The translations under genes were made by a program, and so were the position numbers. Positions 1 to 6,045 of a stretch of 20,491 nucleotides of DNA are shown here, piece by piece. The stretch lies in NCBI GenBank assembly GCA_027295975.1, contig JAPUJX010000338.1, positions 1 through 20,491 on the forward strand, read 5' to 3'. The DNA is from Gammaproteobacteria bacterium. Lineage in GTDB: Bacteria > Pseudomonadota > Gammaproteobacteria > Pseudomonadales > Azotimanducaceae. The notes beneath the pieces were generated by a model that saw only the letters and a list, made by a program, of their open reading frames with translations, was not told where the DNA came from and did no database searches. Positions within the stretch are counted from its first letter, which is position 1. The number at the start of each line of letters is the position of its first letter.

Positions 1-307
1 CCAGGGTCGTGACGGCGAGATTGGATTCGTATCCATTGACGTAGTTGAAAACATGTGCCGAGAGGTTCCACAAATGGCCGCCGATGAGGGTAAAACAGAC
101 CAGGACACGGGCTCTGGATTCGACAATCGTGGAGCAGGCAACCATTAACAAACCAATAAACCCGATGCCCGACGCCAGCATCTGAGCGCTGCCGGGACTA
201 ACGACGAAATTGAATGTATTCGGAAGCCACATCGAGGAGCTGACGGCACCGAAGATCCCCGTGGTCAGGTAATAAACCCCCAGGATCAATAACAACGTTC
301 GGTACAC
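1..307 (-). CDS. Small multi-pass membrane protein, 3' end beyond the window
   Basis: An open frame from a GTG at 307 runs off the left edge, giving 102 residues. The product is hydrophobic from the start (MYRTLLLILGVYYLTTGIFG) with further hydrophobic stretches around residues 40-60 and 65-80, so it is an inner-membrane protein with about three or four helices. A GGAGG lies 4 nt before the GTG, which is why I chose this start; no ATG is available nearby. It follows the 143-residue membrane protein by 85 bp on the same strand and may be cotranscribed with it. I do not recognise the family and assign no function. Confidence 0.6.
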   Translation of the reverse strand, partial: MYRTLLLILGVYYLTTGIFGAVSSSMWLPNTFNFVVSPGSAQMLASGIGFIGLLMVACSTIVESRARVLVCFTLIGGHLWNLSAHVFNYVNGYESNLAVTTL

Positions 308-392
308 CGTTCCTCCAGAAACCAGATCGAGAAGACCTTGGATGGGCGAACCTTGCCGGTGGCCGATGAGAACCGGCTGGTCAAACAAGATC

Positions 393-824
393 TCAGATGG
401 TTTTTGCCGTTCGCGAGCGAACGACCAGCAGACCGATACCCCCGCCCGCGACGGAGATAGCCATGGGAACGGCAAGGACTGCCCAGCCGATCGCCATGGA
501 GCCTGGTAGCCGGCTGAAGAGAAAACTCAACCCGCTCAACATTGCCGCCCAGAACAGGAAAGCAACCACCGAAGTGATTTTCTTTCCGACGGGAGCGATG
601 GTGGCCGGTACGATTACGAGCAACAGGCTCAATACGAAAGCCACTCCATATATTGTTGCGTCGATCGCAGACACATGCCAGGTGGCGACGCAGGATCCCG
701 CGATGAACTGCTCGGGCGCGCAAAAACGATCAAACCAGTTGACGATGAAATATCCTAACAGGGGGAATATGCCGCACAGGGCGAGAAACGAAATCGGTGT
801 GGAGAGCCAACGGAGAAATTTCAC
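393..824 (-). CDS. Hypothetical four-helix membrane protein
   Basis: The 143-residue product has four predicted transmembrane segments, roughly residues 8-28, 52-77, 82-104 and 110-136, joined by short loops. A loop between helices 1 and 2 carries two cysteines (FCAPEQ and GSCVATW) that could form a periplasmic disulfide. The start is a GTG at 824; the only purine-rich sequence (GCAGG) touches the GTG, so the true start is uncertain. No family is recognised. It lies downstream of a strong terminator at about 941-975 and so should be transcribed separately from the GNAT/SOD group. Confidence 0.7.
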   Translation of the reverse strand: MKFLRWLSTPISFLALCGIFPLLGYFIVNWFDRFCAPEQFIAGSCVATWHVSAIDATIYGVAFVLSLLLVIVPATIAPVGKKITSVVAFLFWAAMLSGLSFLFSRLPGSMAIGWAVLAVPMAISVAGGGIGLLVVRSRTAKTI

Positions 825-860
825 CCTGCTGATATCGTCGGGTCGTCGGGATATTTCATC

Positions 861-876
861 GTGAAACAGGACATTA
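861..876. repeat. Solo copy of the MITE end motif
   Basis: The 16 bases here (GTGAAACAGGACATTA) match, with one difference in the shared part, the outer end of the inverted-repeat element at 12358-12518 (TGAAACAGGACACT read outward). No second arm is visible nearby. It lies 37 bp upstream of the start of the 143-residue membrane protein. It may be a decayed element end or a shared regulatory word; chance is not excluded. Confidence 0.35.
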
Positions 877-940
877 GCGAGGCTCCTCTCTTCGGAACGG
901 GCGATTATGCCACGCTGCGGGTTGTTTATGTTTGCCGGAG

Positions 941-975
941 AAAATGGCTCGCCAATGGCTTACCAATGGCGAGCC
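941..975 (-). terminator. Rho-independent terminator after the GNAT-like gene
   Basis: On the minus strand, three bases after the TGA of the GNAT-like gene, a 9-bp perfect stem (GGCTCGCCA / TGGCGAGCC) encloses a 12-nt loop and is followed by ATTTTCT. GC-rich stem plus T-run directly after a stop codon is the standard intrinsic terminator layout. It would end a transcript carrying the SOD-like, DUF3012 and GNAT-like genes. The T-run is short, so some read-through into the membrane-protein genes is possible. Confidence 0.75.
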
Positions 976-978
976 CGA

Positions 979-1413
979 TCAGCCGATGTTCTCGATTCTA
1001 ACGTCGGCAAATGGCCAGACATCCGCCAGCCATGCCTGCACCGTCGTGGTCAGGAAAGCCAGGAGAAGCTGTTCGCTGTCTCGCACCCACAGGCGAACCA
1101 GGGCACCGTGTTCAACGTCGCAGGGGTTGATGTACACACAGCCTAGAACTCTGGACTCATCCAGAGTGACCACCGTGTAGGTAAAGGCTTCGCGATTGCC
1201 GAATTCGCGTTCGTGTCGTTCCAGATCGGCGATGTTTTCATCCAGGGTGAAGCCTTCGCGGGGCCAGCCGTGGTGGGAGGATTTACGCAGGCGAATCCGG
1301 GTTTCTACGACCGCTTCGTAATCCTTCTGTGCGTCCGCCACCGACAACCTCCTGAGGCGCAGTCGATCGTTGCTGTGCTCCCCGGGAATTGCAAAATCCT
1401 CGGGCACGAACAT
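979..1413 (-). CDS. GNAT-superfamily N-acetyltransferase-like protein
   Basis: The product is 144 residues from an ATG at 1413. The N-terminal half fits the acetyltransferase fold: a beta strand with RLRLRRLSVADAQKDYEAV, then a helix-rich loop and a strand pair FTYTVVTLDESRVLGCVYIN. The usual acetyl-CoA loop (R/Q-x-x-G-x-G/A) is not visible; its place is taken by a short VRDSEQLLL stretch, so this may be a degenerate or non-catalytic member. A longer frame from a GTG at 1467 exists but would overlap the preceding DUF3012 gene; the ATG sits 4 nt after that gene's stop, which favours 1413. Substrate unknown. Confidence 0.65.
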   Translation of the reverse strand: MFVPEDFAIPGEHSNDRLRLRRLSVADAQKDYEAVVETRIRLRKSSHHGWPREGFTLDENIADLERHEREFGNREAFTYTVVTLDESRVLGCVYINPCDVEHGALVRLWVRDSEQLLLAFLTTTVQAWLADVWPFADVRIENIG

Positions 1414-1417
1414 TGTG

Positions 1418-1630
1418 TTATTCGTCCGTCTCGTAGTTTTTGAAAATACAGTTGCGGGCAAACTCACCGACTTCGTTCATCGTCAACTCGCCTTTTGGCT
1501 TCTCGGCGATTGCCTCACACCAGGCATCGCTGCCCACTTCGGGCTCGCAACCGAATCCGGCCGTCAGGGCAATCAGGAACAGGATTCTGGACAGGAGGTT
1601 CCCTAGATCGGCCAAAGGGGAATTCAACAC
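1418..1630 (-). CDS. DUF3012 small lipoprotein-like protein
   Basis: The 70-residue product has a hydrophobic N-terminal segment (LLSRILFLIALTAGFGC) followed directly by the DUF3012 signature: CEPEVGSDAWCEAIAEKPKG and then LTMNEVGEFARNCIF. The family consists of short secreted or lipid-anchored proteins of unknown role in gammaproteobacteria. The cysteine after GFG is a plausible but imperfect lipobox. Start is a GTG at 1630, six bases after the SOD-like gene's stop, so the two are almost surely cotranscribed; no ATG is available. A TTG one codon later is an alternative. Confidence 0.8.
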   Translation of the reverse strand: MLNSPLADLGNLLSRILFLIALTAGFGCEPEVGSDAWCEAIAEKPKGELTMNEVGEFARNCIFKNYETDE

Positions 1631-1635
1631 GCTGC

Positions 1636-2328
1636 TCAGATGGCGCCGCTCTGCACGGCCTGCCAGTCGATGTGCGCTACGAACTTCTCGACGTACTGAG
1701 CCTTACGGTTCTCATAGTCGAGGTAAAAAGCATGTTCGTAAGTATCCATGGCAACGAGGGGAGTTGCCATCCACAGGACACTCACCGCATGTTCGTCGCT
1801 CGCGACGTTGTAGAGCTTACCGTTGACCGGGTGGTGGACGAGCAGTGCCCATCCTGCGGCGCTTTTCCCCGCGGCGACAAAATCCGCTTCCCATTTTTCG
1901 AAAGATCCGAAACGCTTGCGAATCATCGCGGCCAGGTCGCCCTGGGGTTTATTTGCCTCGACCGCCAGTCGGGCGAAATATATTTCGTGCAGGATTACGC
2001 TGTTCCCTTTGCTTACTCTCGATCGCAGCATCGAAGCGAGTGCGTTGGAGGCGAACGCCGTTTCCGATTGCAGACTATCGTCGAGGGTGGAGTAACCGCG
2101 TAACGCGCCACCGTAGTGTGAGGTATGGTGGATGGCGAGTTGCTTTTCGGAAAGAAAATCGGGTATCGATTTGTTGCGCAGCGGTATGGGTGAACCCGTG
2201 GCAAGTCCGCTCGCGGCCCAGGTTGTTTGAGAGTCGGCGGAATCAGCCGCGGCAAGCCCCGGCGCGTAGAAAGTGCCTAATGCGGCTCCGGAAGATGTCA
2301 GCAGGAAGGTTCTGCGGGAGGAAATCAT
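1636..2328 (-). CDS. Tat-exported Fe/Mn superoxide dismutase family protein
   Basis: The product is 230 residues. Residues 3-28 look like a twin-arginine signal (SSRRTFLLTSSGAALG), so it should act in the periplasm. The metal ligands of the Fe/Mn SOD family are identifiable: H67 (AIHHTSHYGG), H114 (VILHEIYF), D195 and H199 (AMDTYEHAFY). The family would convert superoxide to hydrogen peroxide and oxygen. Two active-site differences stand out: the FeSOD Gln four residues before the second His is Ser110, and H180 falls where MnSOD has its water-coordinating Gln. The N-H motif before the second ligand is also L-H. A GGAGA lies 7 nt before the ATG. The SOD-family assignment is strong, while the reaction itself is inferred. 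Cotranscribed with the DUF3012 gene. Confidence 0.85.
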   Translation of the reverse strand: MISSRRTFLLTSSGAALGTFYAPGLAAADSADSQTTWAASGLATGSPIPLRNKSIPDFLSEKQLAIHHTSHYGGALRGYSTLDDSLQSETAFASNALASMLRSRVSKGNSVILHEIYFARLAVEANKPQGDLAAMIRKRFGSFEKWEADFVAAGKSAAGWALLVHHPVNGKLYNVASDEHAVSVLWMATPLVAMDTYEHAFYLDYENRKAQYVEKFVAHIDWQAVQSGAI

Positions 2329-2368
2329 GAGCGAGTCTCCATGAGTCGGGTCGGTACCCGTTTGCGGC

Positions 2369-2405
2369 TTCGCCCGAGTATAACCGCATAGAACTTTCGG
2401 GCGAA
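2369..2405 (-). promoter_or_regulatory. Candidate SOD-gene promoter bracketed by a 9-bp inverted repeat
   Basis: On the minus strand a -10-like TATACT (2382-2377) lies 17 bp after a weak -35-like TTCGCC (2405-2400), about 50 bp before the SOD-like start. Perfect 9-bp inverted arms TTCGCCCGA (2405-2397) and TCGGGCGAA (2377-2369), 19 bp apart, overlap these two elements. The arms could be an operator, or a hairpin ending the upstream 147-residue gene, whose stop codon is directly adjacent; there is no T-run for a standard terminator. Confidence 0.45.
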
Positions 2406-2849
2406 TTACTCGATGATTTTGCCGCGGTAAGGAGGGCCAAGTTTGACCATCAGGCCTTTTATGGCTCTCTTTTTATCCGCTGGTGAGTATCCCTCGAAGA
2501 CGCTGTCGATATAACGCCGGGCAACTTTCGCGGTAAGAGCGGGCACGTCCACATCTTTTCCAAAAGAAGAGTTGCCTAAAACCTGGGTGAGCTTCATGAG
2601 GTGCTTGAGCCTGGGTTCAGGAACGTCTCGGGGCTCGAGTTCCTCCCGAATAAACGCCAGCAGTTTCGTGAAGTAGGTCTCACCGAGGGTGGTGGCGACC
2701 GCGGCATCCCCCGCCTTGTGCTCGATGATGTCCTCGAGCAGGTAGAACCCCTCTTCGAGATGGAACTCCGCGTCTGGCGAAACCAGGGTCTGTTCAACGA
2801 GATGCAGATGTTCCCTCGCTTTGGAGAGCTTGGCGGGTTCATCAATCAC
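2406..2849 (-). CDS. Hypothetical helical protein, coupled to the upstream acetyltransferase
   Basis: The 147-residue product has no signal peptide or membrane segment and looks mostly alpha-helical, with charged helices (e.g. KLSKAREHLHLVEQTL, then HLEEGFYLLEDIIEHKAG) and a basic C-terminus. I do not recognise a family. The GTG start at 2849 overlaps the end of the RimJ/L-type gene by 8 bp (GTGATTGA), which implies translational coupling and a cytoplasmic role linked to that gene. Coding character is supported by the tight overlap and lack of stops over its length. Confidence 0.7.
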   Translation of the reverse strand: MIDEPAKLSKAREHLHLVEQTLVSPDAEFHLEEGFYLLEDIIEHKAGDAAVATTLGETYFTKLLAFIREELEPRDVPEPRLKHLMKLTQVLGNSSFGKDVDVPALTAKVARRYIDSVFEGYSPADKKRAIKGLMVKLGPPYRGKIIE

Positions 2850-3417
2850 GGTCTGACCCGTTGTTACTCTCCTTCAGCAACGCGTACAGATAGAAGTCCC
2901 TGCGCTCCCCTTTGTATACTCGATAACCGCGCATCAACCCCTCTCGTTCGAAACCCAGTTTTTCGAGCACTCTGGCGGCGGCCGCGTTTACCGTCAGCGT
3001 CTCCGCCTGAATACGCTCCATTTCCAACACCTCGAACGCGTATTCGACGATCGCGGCGCCGGCGGTCGAGGCGAAACCCCGTCCCCAATGTTTTCGAGCA
3101 ACGGCGCCGCCGAGACCGACGCTCAAATTGGGTTCGTCGAAGTTGCCGAAGCCGAAGCTACCCACGGAAGTGCCGATTTCATCTGGAACCAGGGCCCAGC
3201 GGATTCCTTCTTTCTCGGCAAACGCGCGTCGATGATGGGCGAGCCCTTCCTCGACGTCGCTCATGGAAGTTGCCACCGGATCTCCAGCCAGAGAGGCGGC
3301 TTTCGCATCCGTCAGCCTTGCATACCAGGCCGGTAAATCGGATTCGTTCAGCTCCCGCAGGAGCAGACCGTTGCGCCTCAGGACGGGAAACTCATCGGGT
3401 ATTTTCAGGTAAGGCAT
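2842..3417 (-). CDS. RimJ/RimL-type GNAT N-acetyltransferase
   Basis: The 191-residue product has the standard layout of the RimJ/RimL branch of the GNAT superfamily. It opens with a strand giving LLLRELNESDLPAWYARL and continues with the central strands SVGSFGFGNF and LSVGLGG. The acetyl-CoA binding loop is RKHWGRGFAS, where the R-x-x-G-x-G/A pattern is partly met as HWGRGFAS. The C-terminal motif NAAAARVLEKLGFEREGLMRG is typical of the family. Members move an acetyl group from acetyl-CoA to an amine, often on a protein N-terminus or small molecule; the substrate cannot be told here. Start is the ATG at 3417, without a clear Shine-Dalgarno. Overlaps the following gene by 8 bp. Confidence 0.88.
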   Translation of the reverse strand: MPYLKIPDEFPVLRRNGLLLRELNESDLPAWYARLTDAKAASLAGDPVATSMSDVEEGLAHHRRAFAEKEGIRWALVPDEIGTSVGSFGFGNFDEPNLSVGLGGAVARKHWGRGFASTAGAAIVEYAFEVLEMERIQAETLTVNAAAARVLEKLGFEREGLMRGYRVYKGERRDFYLYALLKESNNGSDRD

Positions 3418-3483
3418 GGCTGATGGTTTCGAAGTTGACTCACAAAACGGGTAAAAGTTTGGCTGGCTCGAGGGTTCAGTAAT

Positions 3484-3768
3484 TCATAAACACCTGACCA
3501 CCATGGTGCGAGTGACGACGGATCCGGCGGTTGACCAATCGTTCGAGCCGACGTTTGACCCGCCTTCGTTGGTTACCCGAGACACAATTTCGAAATTTTC
3601 CTTGCCGCAGATACGTTTCGCGAAGTCATGACATCCGGACCAGTTGTGGTAACCGCCCGAGCAGTCGATCTGCCAGACACCCTCTTCGAGTTCCCTGATC
3701 TTTGCGGCGCTTGCGCATGCGCTTATCACCATGACGACCAGGATTATTGCGGCCGTTCGATTGAACAT
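3484..3768 (-). CDS. Small lipoprotein of unknown function
   Basis: The product is 94 residues from the ATG at 3768. It opens with a lipoprotein signal: MFNRTAAIILVVMVISAC, where ISAC is a good lipobox with the lipidated Cys at 18. The mature part is short and carries four further cysteines (DCSGG, SGCHDF, RICGK, VRCL), enough for two disulfides, fitting a periplasmic or outer-membrane location. Its start lies inside the 3' end of the ASCH gene (25-bp overlap, different frame), suggesting coupled translation. A longer frame upstream is open but is only an overlap with the neighbour's coding sequence. Family not recognised. Confidence 0.75.
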   Translation of the reverse strand: MFNRTAAIILVVMVISACASAAKIRELEEGVWQIDCSGGYHNWSGCHDFAKRICGKENFEIVSRVTNEGGSNVGSNDWSTAGSVVTRTMVVRCL

Positions 3769-4064
3769 GTGCCGCCAGGGATTGCCGGCTGACTTTCGTA
3801 GTGAAATTCGATGAGATATACGTTTTCTCCCGTGCCGTGTTTGGCTACTTTGAGGAGGTCGGCGACGCCGCTGAAACCCGATTTCCTCGCCAGTGAGGGC
3901 GTGATGTCCTCCAGTTCGATATGAAACAGCTTGTCGACCACCACGCGCCCCGTTCCCAGTGTATAACTTTTGCCCGGCGTCACCCGAGGCCGCTTCCAGA
4001 TGCGAATACTGCAGGTCACCTCGCCGTTGCGGATGGGTTCGTGTAAGCGCTTGGTAAAAAGCAT
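3744..4064 (-). CDS. ASCH-domain (PUA-like) protein
   Basis: The 106-residue product matches the ASCH fold almost end to end: the opening FTKRLHEPIRNGEVTCSIRIW, then KRPRVTPGKSYTLGTGRVVV, the connecting I-x-x-I segment LEDITPSLARKSGFSGVADLL, and the closing strand NVYLIEFHY. ASCH proteins are beta-barrels related to PUA domains and are thought to bind RNA or modified nucleobases/nucleosides; a few hydrolyse N4-acetylcytidine. Which of these applies cannot be decided here. The ATG at 4064 has a GAGAG about 6 nt upstream. Its 3' end overlaps the small lipoprotein gene by 25 bp. Confidence 0.82.
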   Translation of the reverse strand: MLFTKRLHEPIRNGEVTCSIRIWKRPRVTPGKSYTLGTGRVVVDKLFHIELEDITPSLARKSGFSGVADLLKVAKHGTGENVYLIEFHYESQPAIPGGTCSIERPQ

Positions 4065-4097
4065 GTGCGGCTCTCGTTGTTAGCAAAGCTCCCCCCG

Positions 4098-4523
4098 TTA
4101 CCCCCGGGGTCCTGTTTGATGGTACCCGACACCTATGTCGCCGATTAGCGGCTTCGACAGGAAGACCCTGGCGTCCGGATGATGCGATAACACCAGGAAG
4201 GTCTTGTCGCGCCACTGTACTTTCACCGCGGGGCCGGCGGTGTGGGATCGCGGTGCCGCGCCGTCGTTGGTGTTGGCGATGAAGATATTGCCTACGCCGC
4301 TGGGCAATCCGGTGCTGGCCGGGACTATGGACACCTGGGTGGCGTAGTCTCCCGAACTGCCGCACTCACGCCGAAAAACAACGGCTTTCATCTTCCCGTC
4401 TGGTGATAACACCTCCTCGATGAGGGTGTTGTCACATAGAAAACCCGGTATCAACACCACAAAAAGAAGTGATCCGATGGCGATAACGCCAATCGCGGCA
4501 AATGCGAGTGCGGCGAACTTCAC
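4098..4523 (-). CDS. Membrane-anchored conserved protein of unknown function
   Basis: The product is 141 residues from a GTG at 4523. One N-terminal transmembrane segment (about residues 4-28) is followed by a soluble domain, probably periplasmic. The domain begins with a pattern I have seen in uncharacterised proteobacterial proteins: SPDGKMKAVVFRRECGSSGD, then TQVSIVPAS and later HHPDARVFL; DUF5412-like is a possible label, but I am not sure. Two cysteines (C30 and C54) could pair. The GTG overlaps the SMR transporter's stop by 4 bp (GTGA), so the two are translationally coupled. A longer frame extending upstream is only an overlap with the SMR gene. Confidence 0.68.
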   Translation of the reverse strand: MKFAALAFAAIGVIAIGSLLFVVLIPGFLCDNTLIEEVLSPDGKMKAVVFRRECGSSGDYATQVSIVPASTGLPSGVGNIFIANTNDGAAPRSHTAGPAVKVQWRDKTFLVLSHHPDARVFLSKPLIGDIGVGYHQTGPRG

Positions 4524-4864
4524 AACGGGCCCGGCGTTGCGGGGGCCGTCGTGGAGAGGTTGAGCCCGACCACGCCGGCGACGATTGCGAGGAGTGAAAT
4601 TACTTTCCCCACGTTGAGAGGCTCGTTGAATACAACCAGTCCCAACACCGAGATGAGCGCAACACCTGCACCAGCCCAGATCGCATAGGCGATACTGACG
4701 TCGATGTGCTTCAGAGCGATTGTCAGTAAATAGAAAGAGAGGCCGTAAAAAACGAATACCAGAACCGAGTATGTGGTTTGCTCGAAACCGTTGGAGAGTT
4801 TCATACATACGGTGCCGGCCACCTCGGTGGCGATGGCTGCGGAAAGATAGATCCAGTGACTCAT
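4520..4864 (-). CDS. Small multidrug resistance (SMR/EmrE-type) transporter
   Basis: The 114-residue product has four transmembrane helices and is close in pattern to EmrE. The essential carboxylate Glu14 is in place (AAIATEVAGTVCMKLS), as is W63 in AYAIWAGAGVALIS. SMR proteins work as antiparallel dimers in the inner membrane and exchange protons for cationic drugs, quaternary amines or guanidinium. Substrate class cannot be read from the sequence. The start is the ATG at 4864, which gives the standard short N-terminus; the much longer open frame upstream is not real. Overlaps the following membrane-anchored gene by 4 bp. Could serve export of toxic cations or a metabolic role such as guanidinium export. 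Confidence 0.93.
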   Translation of the reverse strand: MSHWIYLSAAIATEVAGTVCMKLSNGFEQTTYSVLVFVFYGLSFYLLTIALKHIDVSIAYAIWAGAGVALISVLGLVVFNEPLNVGKVISLLAIVAGVVGLNLSTTAPATPGPL

Positions 4865-4911
4865 GGTTGGTTTCCAGTCGATCGATGGGAGTCGAGCCCG
4901 CCCGCAGGTCG

Positions 4912-5346
4912 TCAGGCGCCGTGTTCGGAACTCCAGATGACCAACAGGCGGAACGTTATCACGAGTGCCCCCAGTGAAGCGGTGCCCGTCAGGGCTGCAA
5001 GCAGCCAGTAGGCGGCTCGGGCGATTTGGGTGGTCATCCGCTCGGTCATGGAGGCTTCGGCCGGGGCGTGTGCGGGTATTACCTGAAACCCGGTGATGAA
5101 CGCGAACAGGAGCATCGCCCACATTCCACCGACGACCGAGGGGATGGTGTATCGATCCAGGTGAGCTTCGACAACGCTGAAAATGAAAGTGACGGCAAAT
5201 ATTACGAACGCGAATATCGAGACCCATTTTAACGGTGTCAGGAATCGCGCTATTTTTTGTAGATTCTCCAGCGTAACGAAGCTGGAATTGCCGCCGGAAT
5301 CCGATCGCCGTACGGGGGACCCCTGTTCGGGTTGGTGGTCGGTCAT
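4912..5346 (-). CDS. Hypothetical membrane protein
   Basis: The product is 144 residues. A hydrophilic N-terminus (about 35 residues, Ser/Gly/charge rich) precedes roughly three transmembrane segments: KWVSIFAFVIFAVTFIFSVV, MWAMLLFAFITGFQV and a C-terminal pair or long helix from AAYWLLAALTG to FRLLVIW. Two start codons abut (GTG at 5349, ATG at 5346); GGGAG lies 7 nt before the ATG, so I take the ATG. It lies 47 bp upstream of the SMR gene and may share its transcript. Family not recognised; no function assigned. Confidence 0.68.
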   Translation of the reverse strand: MTDHQPEQGSPVRRSDSGGNSSFVTLENLQKIARFLTPLKWVSIFAFVIFAVTFIFSVVEAHLDRYTIPSVVGGMWAMLLFAFITGFQVIPAHAPAEASMTERMTTQIARAAYWLLAALTGTASLGALVITFRLLVIWSSEHGA

Positions 5347-5364
5347 CACTCTACTCCCGGGACG

Positions 5365-5652
5365 CTAGACACCCTCAGCAAGCACGAGATTGGTATCCGC
5401 TGCCTGGTGGCGGATGGCTTTGACGGGTGCGTAATCCGGGTCTTCGATGAAAGCACGCGCGGATTGGCTATCGGGAAAACGCAGCACCACCAGCCTGCCG
5501 GGTTGCCAGTTGCCTTCCAGGGGTTTCGGGTCGCCACCGCGAATCAGATAAACGCCGCCGTGTTTTTCAACCAGCGGCGGTACCCGTTTGACGTATTCGA
5601 GATATTGCCGTTGATCATGCACGGTGATGTCGACGATGAGATATGCGCTCAT
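5365..5652 (-). CDS. DUF1330 family protein
   Basis: The 95-residue product follows the DUF1330 pattern throughout: an opening strand MSAYLIVDITVHDQRQYLEY, then VPPLVEKHGGVYLIRGG, EGNWQPGRLVVLRFPDSQSA and the closing DPDYAPVKAIR. These are small soluble proteins with a dimeric alpha-beta-barrel (ferredoxin-like) fold related to antibiotic-biosynthesis monooxygenases. The family's biochemical role is not established. The start at the ATG at 5652 gives the family's usual length; upstream in-frame codons form only a shadow extension. Confidence 0.92.
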   Translation of the reverse strand: MSAYLIVDITVHDQRQYLEYVKRVPPLVEKHGGVYLIRGGDPKPLEGNWQPGRLVVLRFPDSQSARAFIEDPDYAPVKAIRHQAADTNLVLAEGV

Positions 5653-5695
5653 TTGTTGATCCAGGAAAATTCGTGTGTCGAATCCGGCGGCCCCG

Positions 5696-6013
5696 CTACG
5701 GGTCGGGTTGCACTGGTTGCGGGATGGAAGTGGGTCGGTCCAGGAAGAACAATGTGATCTCCTCAAAAGGGTCCACGCCGACGTTCACGGCCCTGTGTAT
5801 GCGATTGGTCGGCTTTTCCCATCCCGCCTCGCCGGGTGTCACCGTCAGGTGATCCGTAGCGCCATCGCGATACTCTATTGCCAGCTCGCTGCCTCTGATG
5901 ACGACCGAGAAGCGGTGATATGGATCGACATGCCAGGACGAACTTTCCCCCGGCTCGAGAATTTGCCTGCGCGCGAGTCTGGTTCCCTGCTGGCTTATTT
6001 TTTCGTCGACCAC
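5696..6013 (-). CDS. Small single-domain cupin
   Basis: The product is 105 residues from a GTG at 6013. It resembles a single cupin barrel: residues 18-49 (EPGESSSWHVDPYHRFSVVI then a Gly-turn) cover motif 1, with H28 and H33 as possible metal ligands, and GWEKPTNRIHRAVNVG (64-79) covers motif 2 with H73. Spacing deviates from the classic H-x-H pattern, so metal binding is uncertain. A GGTGG lies 4 nt before the GTG; no ATG exists in the plausible range. It starts 32 bp after ilvD on the same strand and is probably cotranscribed with it. Substrate unknown. Confidence 0.65.
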   Translation of the reverse strand: MVDEKISQQGTRLARRQILEPGESSSWHVDPYHRFSVVIRGSELAIEYRDGATDHLTVTPGEAGWEKPTNRIHRAVNVGVDPFEEITLFFLDRPTSIPQPVQPDP

Positions 6014-6026
6014 GCAACCACCAATA

Positions 6027-6041
6027 TGAAACAGGACACTA
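6027..6041. repeat. Solo copy of the MITE end motif
   Basis: TGAAACAGGACACTA here is identical to the outward-read end of the 161-bp inverted-repeat element (TGAAACAGGACACT at its left end; AAACAGGACACTA at its right). No matching second arm is seen nearby. It lies in the 32-bp gap between ilvD and the cupin gene. Either a residue of an element, or a shared sequence word with another role. Confidence 0.4.
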
Positions 6042-6045
6042 CTTA

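Noticed and set aside
397..864. Plus-strand frame of 155 codons opposite the four-helix membrane protein
   Set aside because: Composition is that of an antisense shadow; the minus-strand frame has clear transmembrane periodicity.
2601..3482. Plus-strand frame of 293 codons
   Set aside because: It lies opposite two convincing minus-strand genes and its translation is Arg/Pro-rich without any recognisable domain.
3769..4365. Long minus-strand frame upstream of the small lipoprotein
   Set aside because: It is the out-of-frame shadow of the ASCH gene and the membrane-anchored gene; the lipoprotein signal begins at 3768.
4865..5227. Long N-terminal extension of the SMR transporter
   Set aside because: It would overlap most of the membrane-protein gene, and SMR proteins start right before the first helix, as the ATG at 4864 does.
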